DNA of 64,000 nucleotides from Anaerobaca sp035448545. Lineage in GTDB: Bacteria; Planctomycetota; Phycisphaerae; Sedimentisphaerales; Anaerobacaceae. Made by a program: the position numbers and the translations under genes. Below the pieces are notes generated by a model that was given only the letters and a program-made list of their open reading frames with translations, was not told where the DNA came from and made no database searches. Every line of letters begins with the position of its first letter. The first letter of the stretch is position 1. The stretch covers positions 118,543 through 182,542 of the forward strand of contig DAOTJE010000008.1 in NCBI GenBank assembly GCA_035448545.1. Direction: 5' to 3'. Shown piece by piece: positions 34,855-44,005 of this stretch.

Positions 34855-36567
34855 ATGAGTGAAATAGCGACGGCAGTCGGCAACATGTTTGCCGGAACCA
34901 GTGGGGCGGTGGTGGCCAGTTGTCCCAGTCCATCGCAGTCGAAGGGCAAGGGAGTCTGTCATCTCTTCGCCGACACGGCCCCGTTGGCCAGGCTGCGAGA
35001 GGAGGCAAAGTCCAATAAAGAGCCGCTCGCCGATACTGTACGGCAGGGGGAGGTGAGGGAGCCGGAGGATGCGGAAGGCTTGGCCGATCCGAGGGAATCC
35101 GCCATCTCCAGAGACCGCCGACGAATGGGATCTGATGATAGTGCCACCGAACCAGCGGAAGAAGAGACGGTTCATCTGGAAGCGGCCATGCCGGCCGAGG
35201 AGGTCGGGGCGGCGACCACCACATCCGATGCAGTCGTATCGTCGGATACCGCCCACGCCACGGCTGTGCCTGGTCCGGGGGGAGACGACGTCGTTGCTGC
35301 GTCCGCACCGGCCGTGAACGTTGAGGCCTCGCTTGCCTCTGAATATCAGGCGCTCGGCATGGTCGCGCACGCAAGCGCCGAGGACGGCAGAGCGTTCAGC
35401 GAAGTTCAGACCGGCGCGACCATGGAGTCGGCCGATGGACAGCAGCGCTCGCTCCAGTCCGAAGTTGCGGTTTCTGTGGACAAGGGCAGTGTGGAGGTAT
35501 CGGCAAGAGTCCTGGTTGCGGACACCCTGCCAGGCGATGCGTCCGATAATGCTATGGCTCCATCCGAGCCCAAGTCGGGTTCTGAGGCGACCAGGATGGC
35601 TGGCGCGGACACAGCGGCCGGGGTCGTCAAGGAACAGACCAGCCAGCTTGTGGATATGCAGGCGAAGACGGCCCCTTCCGAACCGCAGGTTGCCGACACG
35701 ACGGACGAGACCAGCGGGGAGGTGGCAACCAGGCTGCACGGGCAGATTCGATCCGAGATGCAGATGTCTGCGGAAGGTCCCAAGGAGCTTGGTCACGACA
35801 GGGCGGTGCTTGCATCCCGCGCATCACAGACGCTGCAGCGCAGTCTGGACGGCATGCCTCAGGAAGATGGCCAGCCCTTTTCAAAACAGGACCCCAGGGC
35901 GGCCTTTCAGGGCGGTGTCTATGTGCCGGCGACGCCGGAACACGACAAGCAGGCTTCCATGCCAGGCTTGAAGGACCTGACGCAACCTCAAGCGGAATGG
36001 AGCACTGTTCTCCAGAACGACGGTACGAGTGCTTCTGCCCGGTTGGCCCAGACGCCCGATTTGCCCACCTTCGACGCCGCGACGACAAAGAGTCCTGTCC
36101 AGGACGTTGGCGAACAGATTCTCAGCTCGGTTCATGCCTCTCTGGCTCGGGCGGACAAGCAGGTGCACATCCGACTGGACCCGCCGGAGCTTGGCAGCGT
36201 TTTGGTGCGTCTCACCGAGCAGGGCGATCAGATACGGGGATTCCTCGAGGTCAGCCGGGATGAAACGCGCCGGGAGATCGAGCAGGCACTGCCCCAGGTT
36301 CTGAAGGGTTTGCAGGAAGCGGGCGTTCAGGTCCGGCGGCTCGAGGTCGTTGTTTCCGATCAGCCCGACAGGGGCGTCGGCAGGGAACCGTCACAGCAGG
36401 ACGCCTGGACGCAGCAGCATCAACCGCATTCGGACCAGCAGGGATACCGCCCGCCGAATAGCTCCGTGATGAGCTGGTCCGCGCAGACGGGATTCCCGCC
36501 GAAGCGGGCTGGACGCGACGAACCCCAGGTCCAAGGCGTGCAGGGCCGAATCGACATGCTGGTGTAG
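34855..36567 (+). CDS. fliK: Flagellar hook-length control protein FliK (570 aa)
   Basis: The C-terminal 110 residues contain the Flg_hook domain: VHIRLDPPELGSVLVRLTEQ, then a stretch ending LPQVLKGLQEAGVQVRRLEV. The PPELG motif is diagnostic. The first 430 residues are of low complexity, rich in Ala, Glu, Ser and Thr, as expected for the unstructured ruler part. ATG 34855 has GAGG at nine to twelve bases upstream and fits the sigma-54 start. FliK measures hook length and triggers the FlhB switch, so it is logical that fliK and the export genes share promoter type. Confidence 0.93.
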   Translation: MSEIATAVGNMFAGTSGAVVASCPSPSQSKGKGVCHLFADTAPLARLREEAKSNKEPLADTVRQGEVREPEDAEGLADPRESAISRDRRRMGSDDSATEPAEEETVHLEAAMPAEEVGAATTTSDAVVSSDTAHATAVPGPGGDDVVAASAPAVNVEASLASEYQALGMVAHASAEDGRAFSEVQTGATMESADGQQRSLQSEVAVSVDKGSVEVSARVLVADTLPGDASDNAMAPSEPKSGSEATRMAGADTAAGVVKEQTSQLVDMQAKTAPSEPQVADTTDETSGEVATRLHGQIRSEMQMSAEGPKELGHDRAVLASRASQTLQRSLDGMPQEDGQPFSKQDPRAAFQGGVYVPATPEHDKQASMPGLKDLTQPQAEWSTVLQNDGTSASARLAQTPDLPTFDAATTKSPVQDVGEQILSSVHASLARADKQVHIRLDPPELGSVLVRLTEQGDQIRGFLEVSRDETRREIEQALPQVLKGLQEAGVQVRRLEVVVSDQPDRGVGREPSQQDAWTQQHQPHSDQQGYRPPNSSVMSWSAQTGFPPKRAGRDEPQVQGVQGRIDMLV

Positions 36568-36588
36568 CTCTGCTCAGACCCCTCGGTT

Positions 36589-37644
36589 TTACCGGCCGAC
36601 GGCCACTGGCGGCCACGGGTTTGTCCCGGCGGCGGCAGAGGTGATCCGGCGGGCACGCCACTTGCGCCTTGCGATCTCGATCGAACGCATGAACGAGGTT
36701 CTGAACCGGGTCAGCGAGAACTTCTCGGAGATCGTCTTGCGGGCCTGCTGCCCCATCAAGGCCGCCAGGTCTCTGTCCTCCAGCAGGATTCTTGCGTAGC
36801 GCCGCAATTCGTCCGGGTCATCGCTGAGGAAACCGCTGATCCCATGGCGGACGGGTGAGGTGGGGTGGCGGTTCCCGAGCACGGGCAACCCGGTGGCCAT
36901 GGCCTCGGCGCTGGCCATGTTAAACCCCCCTTCGAGGCGTGGATCGGCGGTGTGGATGTAGAAGCGATGGGACTGAAGCGTTTTCTTCAGGTCGTTCCAG
37001 TCGCGAGCGGCTTCGACGCCCGGAATGTCCGGATTGTGACCCACGAGGGTCACCGGAATGCCCTGGAAGGCCTTCTCGTGAAAGTCCCAGCGGAGAATCC
37101 GGCGGCGGGAATTGATGAAGTTGCAGACGCGTACACCACAGGCCTTCTCCCCGCTGTAGGGCGGATAGTCGTTCACGTCGATGCCGAAATGGACGATGTC
37201 TTCGGTGAAGCCCCACGATTCGCCCTTGTACATCGACGTTGCCACGACGTGAGCACCCACCAGTTCAACGTATTGGTGAAGCCGGTCCCGGAAGGCGCGG
37301 GGGTCACAGTCCGGGTGCTCCTCTTCGACGCGTCCTTCAAGGGTGTGGTGAAGCACCAGAATCTTCGGTTCGGACCGTTCGCGGACGTCCATGAGGTCGG
37401 TCACATTGTGCGTGATGATGGCGTAGTAATCTGTCCTAGAGGCGAGGGCCTGCGGCAGTGTGAGGAGACGTGCGTTGGCCGGGAGCGGACGCATGCGCTC
37501 GTCCCAGCCGAGATTGTACTTGCCCTTCAGATCGACGATGACGTCCAGTCGGTAGCCGAGCGAACCCAGCTGGTAGACCCACGGCTCGTGGCAGTTGAAC
37601 ACCAGGAGTGTCTTGTCCCGTGTCGGGGTGTTCTTTTCCGTCAT
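36589..37644 (-). CDS. GT4-like glycosyltransferase beside flagellin (351 aa)
   Basis: A GT-B fold protein. The C-terminal half has RLEGGFNMASAEAMATGLPV, which contains the E-x7-E motif of GT4 enzymes, followed by GNRHPTSPVRHGISGFLSDD and a helical tail. The N-terminal half starts TLLVFNCHEPWVYQLGSLGY and has LVLHHTLEG and ATSMYKGESWG segments. ATG 37644 has GAGG seven to ten bases upstream. The gene lies between fliK and flagellin, convergent with fliK. Its position suggests it glycosylates flagellin or a flagellar precursor, although the donor and acceptor are not visible in the sequence. Confidence 0.82.
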   Translation of the reverse strand: MTEKNTPTRDKTLLVFNCHEPWVYQLGSLGYRLDVIVDLKGKYNLGWDERMRPLPANARLLTLPQALASRTDYYAIITHNVTDLMDVRERSEPKILVLHHTLEGRVEEEHPDCDPRAFRDRLHQYVELVGAHVVATSMYKGESWGFTEDIVHFGIDVNDYPPYSGEKACGVRVCNFINSRRRILRWDFHEKAFQGIPVTLVGHNPDIPGVEAARDWNDLKKTLQSHRFYIHTADPRLEGGFNMASAEAMATGLPVLGNRHPTSPVRHGISGFLSDDPDELRRYARILLEDRDLAALMGQQARKTISEKFSLTRFRTSFMRSIEIARRKWRARRITSAAAGTNPWPPVAVGR

Positions 37645-37760
37645 ATGCGACCTCACTTGGGGCGGCAAGCAGTGGCGTAGGCTTCAAGCACTCCGCCAAC
37701 AGCGGTCAACCGCCGGTCGATCGACCGATGAAGTGCTTTCGGCCGGCCACAACGAAGAGA

Positions 37761-37768
37761 TTATCGGC
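37761..37768 (-). promoter_or_regulatory. Sigma-28 -10-like box before the flagellin-linked glycosyltransferase
   Basis: The - strand reads GCCGATAA, identical to the sigma-28 -10 consensus. No convincing -35 box lies at the standard 11-base spacing. GCAAATCC, similar to the flagellin -35 box, is about three bases too close. If real it would place the glycosyltransferase in the late flagellar regulon with a leader of about 110 bases. Confidence 0.35.
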
Positions 37769-38016
37769 ATTTGTCAGGATTTGCATGAATAATACGGCCC
37801 TGGTCCGGTTACGACCCGGGGCTGGGTCCCCCGACCTGCGGGAGCGAGGAGGAAGGCATGTGGAGAGGGTGCGGCACGGCTGTTTTTCGGAGGATTCCGG
37901 TTTTTTTCGCCAGGAATTATCCTGGGGGTCCCCAGCCCGGAAGACGATATCAGCACCGCCGGCGGAGGTTTTAGAGGGCCGTTCTCTTTTCTGGCCTTTT
38001 GCGCAGCGTCCACGTC

Positions 38017-38043
38017 TCAAGTCCTGGAGTCTTTTGGCGATAA
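38017..38043 (+). promoter_or_regulatory. Sigma-28 (FliA) promoter for flagellin
   Basis: TCAAGTCC at 38017-38024 and GGCGATAA at 38036-38043 are separated by exactly 11 bases, as in the consensus TAAAGTTT-N11-GCCGATAA. Predicted start near 38050 leaves a leader of about 88 bases. Confidence 0.8.
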
Positions 38044-38137
38044 TGACCATAAATGCCGCGAAGTTGTGAGCGGATGTGTTGTCACCGAGCCAATGAGTAG
38101 GGGCCAAACTGGGGTCTTTGTTTAAGGAGACGGAAAC

Positions 38138-38947
38138 ATGTTAGCAATCAAGAACAATCTCATGGCCGCGAACGCTGCCCGCTACCTGGGGCAGAGTTAC
38201 GACGCCTTGGCCTCGTCGGTCGAGAGGCTGTCGTCCGGTCTGCGTATCAACAGTGCCAGCGACGACGCCGCCGGCATGGCCGTCCGCGAGTTGATGCGTG
38301 CCGATATCGCGGTGCTGCAGCAGGGTGCGCGAAACGCCCAGGATGGCGTGAGCCTGCTGCAAACCATGGAAGGTGCCCTACAGACTATCGACGATCTGAT
38401 GGTGCGTATGCAGCAGCTCGCCGAGCAGGCCGCCACGGGCTCGTACTCGTCGGCTCAGCGGGTCATCATGGACAACGAATTCAAGGAGATGGCCAGCGAG
38501 ATCACGCGTATTGCGACCTCGACCGACTTCAACGGCATCAAGATGCTCAACAACTCGGCCACCGTGTCGATTCACTTCGGCGGAGAGACGGACAAGATCG
38601 ACGTGCTGGGCAGCAAGATGGATGCCTCCGGCCTGGGCATTGCGAATCTCTCGATCGCGCAGGCCGCAAGCGCTCGCGCCGCTCTGACGACGCTCGACAG
38701 CGCAATCAACACGAAGGACACCGCGCGAGCCAAGTTTGGCTATATGATCAACCGTCTGGAGTCCACCGGGGAGGTGCTCAATATTCAGGCGGAGAACCTC
38801 TCGGCCGCTGAATCGCGTATCTCGGACGTGGACGTGGCCACGGAAATGGCGACGCTGACGCGGAACCAGGTGCTCTCGCAGGCCGGCACCGCGATGCTGG
38901 CGCAGGCCAACTCGATTCCGCAGATGGCGCTGACGCTGCTGGGCTAA
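38138..38947 (+). CDS. fliC: Flagellin (269 aa)
   Basis: The N-terminal D0/D1 region (LGQSYDALASSVERLSSGLR then INSASDDAAGMAV) and the C-terminal region (SRISDVDVATEMATLTRNQV, then LSQAGTAMLAQANSIPQMAL) are both intact. Only about 40 residues lie between the two conserved parts, so the D2/D3 surface domains are absent and this is a minimal flagellin. AAGGAGA lies nine to fifteen bases before ATG 38138. The Ser/Thr-bearing central loop (NNSATVSIHFGGETDK) is the likely exposed part and a plausible site for O-linked glycans. It is the only flagellin gene in the window. Confidence 0.97.
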   Translation: MLAIKNNLMAANAARYLGQSYDALASSVERLSSGLRINSASDDAAGMAVRELMRADIAVLQQGARNAQDGVSLLQTMEGALQTIDDLMVRMQQLAEQAATGSYSSAQRVIMDNEFKEMASEITRIATSTDFNGIKMLNNSATVSIHFGGETDKIDVLGSKMDASGLGIANLSIAQAASARAALTTLDSAINTKDTARAKFGYMINRLESTGEVLNIQAENLSAAESRISDVDVATEMATLTRNQVLSQAGTAMLAQANSIPQMALTLLG

Positions 38948-38979
38948 TCGCCTCGGCACCGATCTCACGCAGCGAATAG

Positions 38980-39018
38980 AGGGAGATGGCTGATGGAGAA
39001 TGCGTCAGTCATCTCCCT
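38980..39018 (+). terminator. Stem-loop between flagellin and fliS
   Basis: AGGGAGATGGCTGA (38980-38993) pairs with TCAGTCATCTCCCT (39005-39018), giving a 14-bp stem with one G-U pair and an 11-base loop. There is no T tract after it, so it may act as a partial terminator or as an mRNA-stabilising structure that keeps flagellin message above fliS message. Confidence 0.65.
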
Positions 39019-39123
39019 ATCTATGAAAGTGTCCGTCTGACTTGTCTACCGTCTCGGCCTCTTGCGCCGGGGAGGATCGCTTCCAGGGACTCGGAGGACG
39101 ATGTCTTTGACGAGGGCAGTACC

Positions 39124-39483
39124 ATGAACGGAATCGGTGCATATAAGGAAGCCACCATCAGCACGCAGAGCAGGGGCCGCCTGATCGTCATGCTCTATGA
39201 CGGGGCGATCAAGTTCCTCAAACTGGCCATTCGGGAACTGGAGGCCAAGAACTACGCGGCCAAAGGGCAGTACATCAATCGCGCCCAGGATATCATCAAC
39301 GAGCTCAACGCCGTGCTGGATACGGAGGCGGGAGGGGAGATCGCCATGAATCTGCGGAGGCTGTATTTGTTCATGGGACGGCGTCTGAGCCAGGCGAACG
39401 CCAAACGCGATCCCCAGATGATCCAGGAAGTCATCGGCTTGCTGGAAGAACTGAATCAGAGCTGGAAGGCCATCACCGGTTAA
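39124..39483 (+). CDS. fliS: Flagellin export chaperone FliS (119 aa)
   Basis: The sequence IGAYKEATISTQSRGRLIVM followed by LYDGAIKFLKLAI is the classic FliS start (Y...V.T..p..Li.mLYdgai). The rest is helical with YINRAQDIINELNAVLD and LYLFMGRRLSQANAKRD. FliS binds the flagellin C-terminus in the cytoplasm until export. ATG 39124 has GAGGG seven to eleven bases upstream. The longer open frame from 38986 runs through the stem-loop and is not used. Convergent with the Wzi-like gene. Confidence 0.95.
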   Translation: MNGIGAYKEATISTQSRGRLIVMLYDGAIKFLKLAIRELEAKNYAAKGQYINRAQDIINELNAVLDTEAGGEIAMNLRRLYLFMGRRLSQANAKRDPQMIQEVIGLLEELNQSWKAITG

Positions 39484-39564
39484 GCCGTCGGACGGTCGCG
39501 GTCTTGGCGATGTGGTCTGCGAAGACGTCGTCGCCCGGGCGGCCGGATGAGTCGGGCCGGTGTC

Positions 39565-41064
39565 TCAGAAATCGCGAATCAACTGCACCTGGACGATGTG
39601 GTTATCCTCGTATCCTCCCCCCGTACCGTCTTCATATCGATAGCCGGCGGCGATCTGCCAGGGGGACCACGCGAATGTGGTCAGATCGCATTGGTAGATG
39701 TCTACCGAAGGGTGATCGGCGGCCGACAGATCGTGCGTGAGGCGGTCGAACGACAGGTTGACGACGATATCGTCGGTCAGGTAGTGCGACAGTTGTACGA
39801 ACACGTCACGCGAATCCGTCCCCATGTAGTGGCCCATCACCCGGCCTTTGTAGGTGTATCCGGACTGATAGAGGCTGTGGTTGTAGAAGACGTTCGGCTT
39901 GCCGGAAACGTGGTTGTCGGCGTATTCGATCCGCAGGTCGGTTCGCCCCGTCTTCAGCAGGTCGTTTAGCTGGATGCCACCCAGCATGCCCCAGTTGCTT
40001 GGAATGCCACCCGCTTCATCCTCGCCGGCCGCATCGATGTAGAGCCTGACCGACCGCAGCGGAAGGACCCCACAGTAGGGGATATCGGCCACAGGAAACA
40101 GCACAGAGGTGTCGAAACCGGCGATCTGGTTGTCCTGCTCCTGGTTGCTCATGGCCAGAGCCAGCTCGGCGTAGTCCAGCAGGTCCACGCTCGGCCTACC
40201 CTTTCCGCCAAACATGAACACGCGGGAGAACCCCACTTCCCAGACGGGCAGCGGCTTGAAATTGAGCCGGATGCCTGACAGCATGGCTTCCGGGATGACG
40301 CGGTCCTCCTCCAGCTCACTGAGAAACCACTCTGCCCGAAAAGGCCCCAGATTGCGCAGAAGCCACGGCAATTGGATTGGCTGCGGGTTCGTCACCTTGA
40401 CCATCGTCAGAGGCCGGGCGTTGTTGCTCATCAGCATCGAGCCGCGATAGCCCGGACCCCACCAGAGCGAGTCTCTCCCGACTTGCACCTCCAGGGGGCC
40501 GCCCTGGACCTTGCCGTATCCTTCAATCAGCCGCACATCGTTGTCGCCGTCGTCCGAGGCGGCGCGGAATTCCGGGTGCAGGTAGAATGCGGCACGTTCC
40601 CGGAACTTGATGCGCGAGGCAAAGCCCGCCCGGTAGTTGGAGCCGGACGCGAAGGTGTCGCCGCGGATGTTCTCCAGGCCGCTGTCGTGATCGGTGTGAA
40701 GGAATTTGACATAAGGATCTTCAACGGGCTTGACGAACGATTCGCTGTACGCACCGTCGAGAGCGCCGATCAGGATCAAATCCGCTTTGAATTCTTCCGT
40801 AAGCCGGTTCACGATGCTCGAAAGCACCTGCGGGGGATCCTTCATCTGCGCGAGACTTTGTGTCGCCCGTTCGATATGCCTGGCCATCTCGACTCGGGAG
40901 ATGGGTTTGACGGTCAGCATGGCGCTGTCGATCAGGCCGTAATTCGCCAGCTTATCCACGGCCTGATAGCTCCAGTGGTCGAGAGGAACGTTGGTCGATA
41001 CCAGAGCTTGGCCCACAGCAGGCAGGAGAACAACCAGAATGAGAGACGCCGCAATCCTTCGCAT
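39565..41064 (-). CDS. wzi: Wzi-like capsule assembly outer-membrane protein (499 aa)
   Basis: After a signal peptide (MRRIAASLILVVLLPAVGQA) comes a short helical domain (HWSYQAVDKLANYGLID, an S-layer-homology-like or Wzi N-terminal segment). A long region of alternating polar/hydrophobic strands follows, with GRDSLWWGPGYRGSMLMSNN. That block is the hallmark of the Caps_assemb_Wzi family (GxxxxxWGPG). The protein ends in F, as outer-membrane barrels do. Wzi helps attach or order capsular polysaccharide on the cell surface. It is encoded divergently from the polysaccharide export gene, which fits. Confidence 0.83.
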   Translation of the reverse strand: MRRIAASLILVVLLPAVGQALVSTNVPLDHWSYQAVDKLANYGLIDSAMLTVKPISRVEMARHIERATQSLAQMKDPPQVLSSIVNRLTEEFKADLILIGALDGAYSESFVKPVEDPYVKFLHTDHDSGLENIRGDTFASGSNYRAGFASRIKFRERAAFYLHPEFRAASDDGDNDVRLIEGYGKVQGGPLEVQVGRDSLWWGPGYRGSMLMSNNARPLTMVKVTNPQPIQLPWLLRNLGPFRAEWFLSELEEDRVIPEAMLSGIRLNFKPLPVWEVGFSRVFMFGGKGRPSVDLLDYAELALAMSNQEQDNQIAGFDTSVLFPVADIPYCGVLPLRSVRLYIDAAGEDEAGGIPSNWGMLGGIQLNDLLKTGRTDLRIEYADNHVSGKPNVFYNHSLYQSGYTYKGRVMGHYMGTDSRDVFVQLSHYLTDDIVVNLSFDRLTHDLSAADHPSVDIYQCDLTTFAWSPWQIAAGYRYEDGTGGGYEDNHIVQVQLIRDF

Positions 41065-41370
41065 GGCCTCAGTCGGTACAGGGTCTTCGCGCGAATCCTT
41101 CACACGACGGGCGCGAGGATACGGCATCTCGGCAGGCTGGTCAAGATCAATGTGCGGGCGGACCAGGCCGGAATTCCATGAACGAGTAAAGATTTCCGGG
41201 CGTGCTGTCCGATAAACACAGGTGAGTTAGCGCTGTTTTCGGTTGGATTGCGCGCCGTCCCGTCGCTGCGACAGGAGCGGTTAGACCCTGCCAGTGAAGG
41301 GAGCTTTGTAGGACGGCCCCGACCGTGACGAAGGCTGGTTCGTCAGGCGGTGGCATTAGAGGAGTCTGGA
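41065..41370. other. Divergent intergenic region between wzi and the SLBB export gene
   Basis: These 306 bases must hold the promoters of both genes. A TAAA (41187-41190) and TCCGATAA (41208-41215) on the + strand resemble a sigma-28 promoter but with a spacer two bases too long. No sigma-54 match and no strong sigma-70 pair was seen. Confidence 0.4.
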
Positions 41371-43989
41371 ATGGAGTCCGGTGAATTGTTGTCCCCGGGC
41401 CGGTCGGTGGACCGAGCGGTTTCGAGGTCTGCCGCCTTGCGCCGTGTCCGTCGGCTGGTGCGGTTGGGTGTCCTGGCGGGTGCGGCCTGCCTGGTCGTTT
41501 CGGCGGCGTTTGCTGCCTCACCGGCAGGGGGGTTGGGGGAAGGAACCACCTCCAATCCCAGGCAGACCCTGCGTCCCCGGACGACCAACTCGCTTGCCAA
41601 GGCGACGACGCTGTCCGATCCGAACCGGGTTGTTGTGCCACGGCTCGCCGACAGCCTCAGGCTCCCCTCCGCAGGGCAGCCGCGTATGCCGGAGCCCAAC
41701 GACGTCAACCTGCCGGGCGAGCCGTTTGTTCCCGTGACCGAAGAAACACCCTCGGCGATGGAGCGGCTGATCGCAGGCGACATCGATCCGAACGTGTCCA
41801 CGAAGCTCCAGCAGTTCGGATATGATGTTTTCGCATCGCCCGTTTCGACCTTCGCGCCGGTGACCGATGTGCCCGTCGGACCCGATTACGTGATCGGACC
41901 CGGCGACAGCTTCAGCGTGACCCTGTGGGGACGCGTCGATGCGCAGTTCATCCTCCAGGTCGATCGCAACGGCCAGGTTGTCGTGCCCCAGGTGGGGGCC
42001 TTGAAGGTCTGGGGGATGAAGTTCGGCGAACTGGAAGACTACCTCCAGCATGAGTTATCGCGCAAGTACTCCGATTTCAAGATGTCCGTTGCGATGGATC
42101 GTTTGCGCGTGATCCGTGTCTTCGTGGTGGGCGAAGCCTCCAAACCCGGCAGCTATACGATCAGTTCGCTGGCGACCGTGATCAATGCCCTGGTGGCAGC
42201 CGGAGGACCTTCCAAGAACGGCAGCCTGAGGAATATCCAGTTGCGACGCAACGGCGCCGAGCCGGTGACGATCGACCTGTATGATTTCCTTCTGGGCGGC
42301 GACCGCAGCGGCGATGTGCGTCTCCAGGACGGCGATACGATCCTGGTCCCGGTGATCGGTCCGGTGGTCGGCGTGGCCGGCAACGTCAAGCGTCCGGCCA
42401 TCTACGAGATGGCCGGCCCCATGACCTTGGGCGAAGTGCTCGATCTGGCCGGCGGGGTCACCTTTGCCGGGTGGCTCCAGCGCGTCCAGGTTGAACGCAT
42501 TGAGGATCATCGCAAGAGGATCGTGGTGGATTTCGATCTGGCTGACGGGCAGGTCAGACCGGGTCGGCGGGGGCCGCTGGATACCGCCGTCCACGATGGA
42601 GACGTTGTCAAGCTCTTTCCTGTGGCGGCCCGCGAGCGGGACATCATTATGCTGGACGGACACGTCGAGCGCCCAGGCAAGTATGAATGGAAGCCCGGCA
42701 TGCGTCTGGGGGATCTCCTCGACTCCTACGACGTTCTTCTGCCCCAGCCGAACGTCGAGTATGGCCAGATTGAGCGGCTCGTTCCTCCTGATCTGCATGC
42801 GACGTACATCCCGTTCAGCCCTGCCCGAGTGCTGGCTGGCGATGAGGCGGCGAACCTTGAGCTGGCTCCGTACGATACGATTCGGATCTTCCGGTGGGAC
42901 GAACGGAACTACCAGACCGTTTCGATCTCCGGCATGGTGTTCGACCCGAATGAGTACCGATTGGTCCCGGATATGCGGGTGAGCGATCTGATCGATGCGG
43001 CGGGGGGGCTGAAGAAGGACGCCTATCGCCGTTCGGCGGAGGTGACTCGCCGGCATGTCAGTCAGGACGGTGTGGACACGGAGAAAATCGACGTCGATAT
43101 CGAGAAGGCCCTGGCCGGCGATCCCGAGCACGATATCCTCCTGAGAGACCGTGACACACTGGTCGTGCGGCCGATTCCTGAGCTGGATTTCAATCGGACC
43201 GTGGAAGTCCAGGGCGAGGTGCGTTTCCCCGGCCGATACCCGATCCGTCGGGCGGAGACCCTCAGCTCACTGCTCGAACGGGCCGGCGGCTACACGGAGC
43301 AGGCCTATCTCCAAGGCGCCGTCTTTACCCGCGAAAGTGCCAAGGAGGTTCAACGCAGCCGATTGAACAAGCTCATCAGGCAGCTTGAGGAATCCATGTT
43401 CGGAGGGGCCGAGCAGGCCTTGGGCAGCGCACTCGACGCCGAGACAATCAAAGGCCAGCAGGCCGCGCTCGACGCGAAGAAGGAGCTGCTTGCCAGGCTT
43501 CGCACGAGTGAGATCACCGGCCGCGTCGTCGTGAAGCTGGCGCCGCTGGAGCAGTTCAAGGCAACGCAGTACGACCTCGAACTCGAAGACGGTGACAAGC
43601 TGGTCATTCCCCGAATGCCGGGAGTCATTCACATCGTCGGTGAGGTCTTTAACGAGACCTCCCTGTTGTACGAGCCCGACGGCACGGTCAGCTACTACCT
43701 TCGCCGGGTGGGTGGAATGACCAAGGACGCCGACGCCAAACAGCTGAGCATCATCAAGGCCGACGGCTCGGTGATCAGTCGGCAGCAGAATCGCGGCAAG
43801 CTTGTGTTCTGGGACAGCGAGTTCAATCAATGGTCGTTTGGCGGGATCAAGAACTTGGAGTTGGACCCCGGCGATACCATCGTTGTGCCGCGGAAGCTGG
43901 ACCGCTATTTCTGGCTCAAGACCACCAAGGACGTCACCCAGATCGTCTTCCAGATCGCCGTCGCTGCCGGCGTGGTATTTGCCATCTAG
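41371..43989 (+). CDS. Polysaccharide export protein with multiple SLBB domains (872 aa)
   Basis: After a basic N-terminus and a hydrophobic segment (VLAGAACLVVSAAFAAS) comes the Poly_export domain: YVIGPGDSFSVTLWGRVDAQ then DRNGQVVVPQVGALKVWG. At least five SLBB repeats follow, each starting like VFVVGEASKPGSYTI, GVAGNVKRPAIYEMAG, MLDGHVERPGKYEWK, VSISGMVFDPNEYRL, VEVQGEVRFPGRYPI and IHIVGEVFNETSLLY. The C-terminus ends in a hydrophobic helix. This is a large relative of Wza, the outer-membrane export channel, of the kind found in Bacteroidetes and Planctomycetes. ATG 41371 has AGAGGAG six bases upstream. Confidence 0.92.
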   Translation: MESGELLSPGRSVDRAVSRSAALRRVRRLVRLGVLAGAACLVVSAAFAASPAGGLGEGTTSNPRQTLRPRTTNSLAKATTLSDPNRVVVPRLADSLRLPSAGQPRMPEPNDVNLPGEPFVPVTEETPSAMERLIAGDIDPNVSTKLQQFGYDVFASPVSTFAPVTDVPVGPDYVIGPGDSFSVTLWGRVDAQFILQVDRNGQVVVPQVGALKVWGMKFGELEDYLQHELSRKYSDFKMSVAMDRLRVIRVFVVGEASKPGSYTISSLATVINALVAAGGPSKNGSLRNIQLRRNGAEPVTIDLYDFLLGGDRSGDVRLQDGDTILVPVIGPVVGVAGNVKRPAIYEMAGPMTLGEVLDLAGGVTFAGWLQRVQVERIEDHRKRIVVDFDLADGQVRPGRRGPLDTAVHDGDVVKLFPVAARERDIIMLDGHVERPGKYEWKPGMRLGDLLDSYDVLLPQPNVEYGQIERLVPPDLHATYIPFSPARVLAGDEAANLELAPYDTIRIFRWDERNYQTVSISGMVFDPNEYRLVPDMRVSDLIDAAGGLKKDAYRRSAEVTRRHVSQDGVDTEKIDVDIEKALAGDPEHDILLRDRDTLVVRPIPELDFNRTVEVQGEVRFPGRYPIRRAETLSSLLERAGGYTEQAYLQGAVFTRESAKEVQRSRLNKLIRQLEESMFGGAEQALGSALDAETIKGQQAALDAKKELLARLRTSEITGRVVVKLAPLEQFKATQYDLELEDGDKLVIPRMPGVIHIVGEVFNETSLLYEPDGTVSYYLRRVGGMTKDADAKQLSIIKADGSVISRQQNRGKLVFWDSEFNQWSFGGIKNLELDPGDTIVVPRKLDRYFWLKTTKDVTQIVFQIAVAAGVVFAI

Positions 43990-44005
43990 CCGCCAGAAGG
44001 AAAGG

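Larger units (their letters stand above)
37645..38137. other. Intergenic region before flagellin
   Basis: No gene is supported in these 493 bases. They hold the sigma-28 promoter of flagellin (38017-38043), the flagellin ribosome-binding site AAGGAGA just before 38138, and on the other strand a perfect sigma-28 -10 octamer (37761-37768) pointing at the glycosyltransferase. Confidence 0.65.

Noticed and set aside
12677..36512. CCGCCGAAGCGGG shared by the giant gene linker (near 12680) and the fliK end (near 36495)
   Set aside because: Only 13 bases are shared and two copies are too few to call a REP-type family from this window.
41187..41215. Sigma-28-like TAAA and TCCGATAA before the SLBB export gene
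   Set aside because: The spacer is two bases longer than in the consensus and in the flagellin promoter, and a polysaccharide gene is not an expected FliA target.
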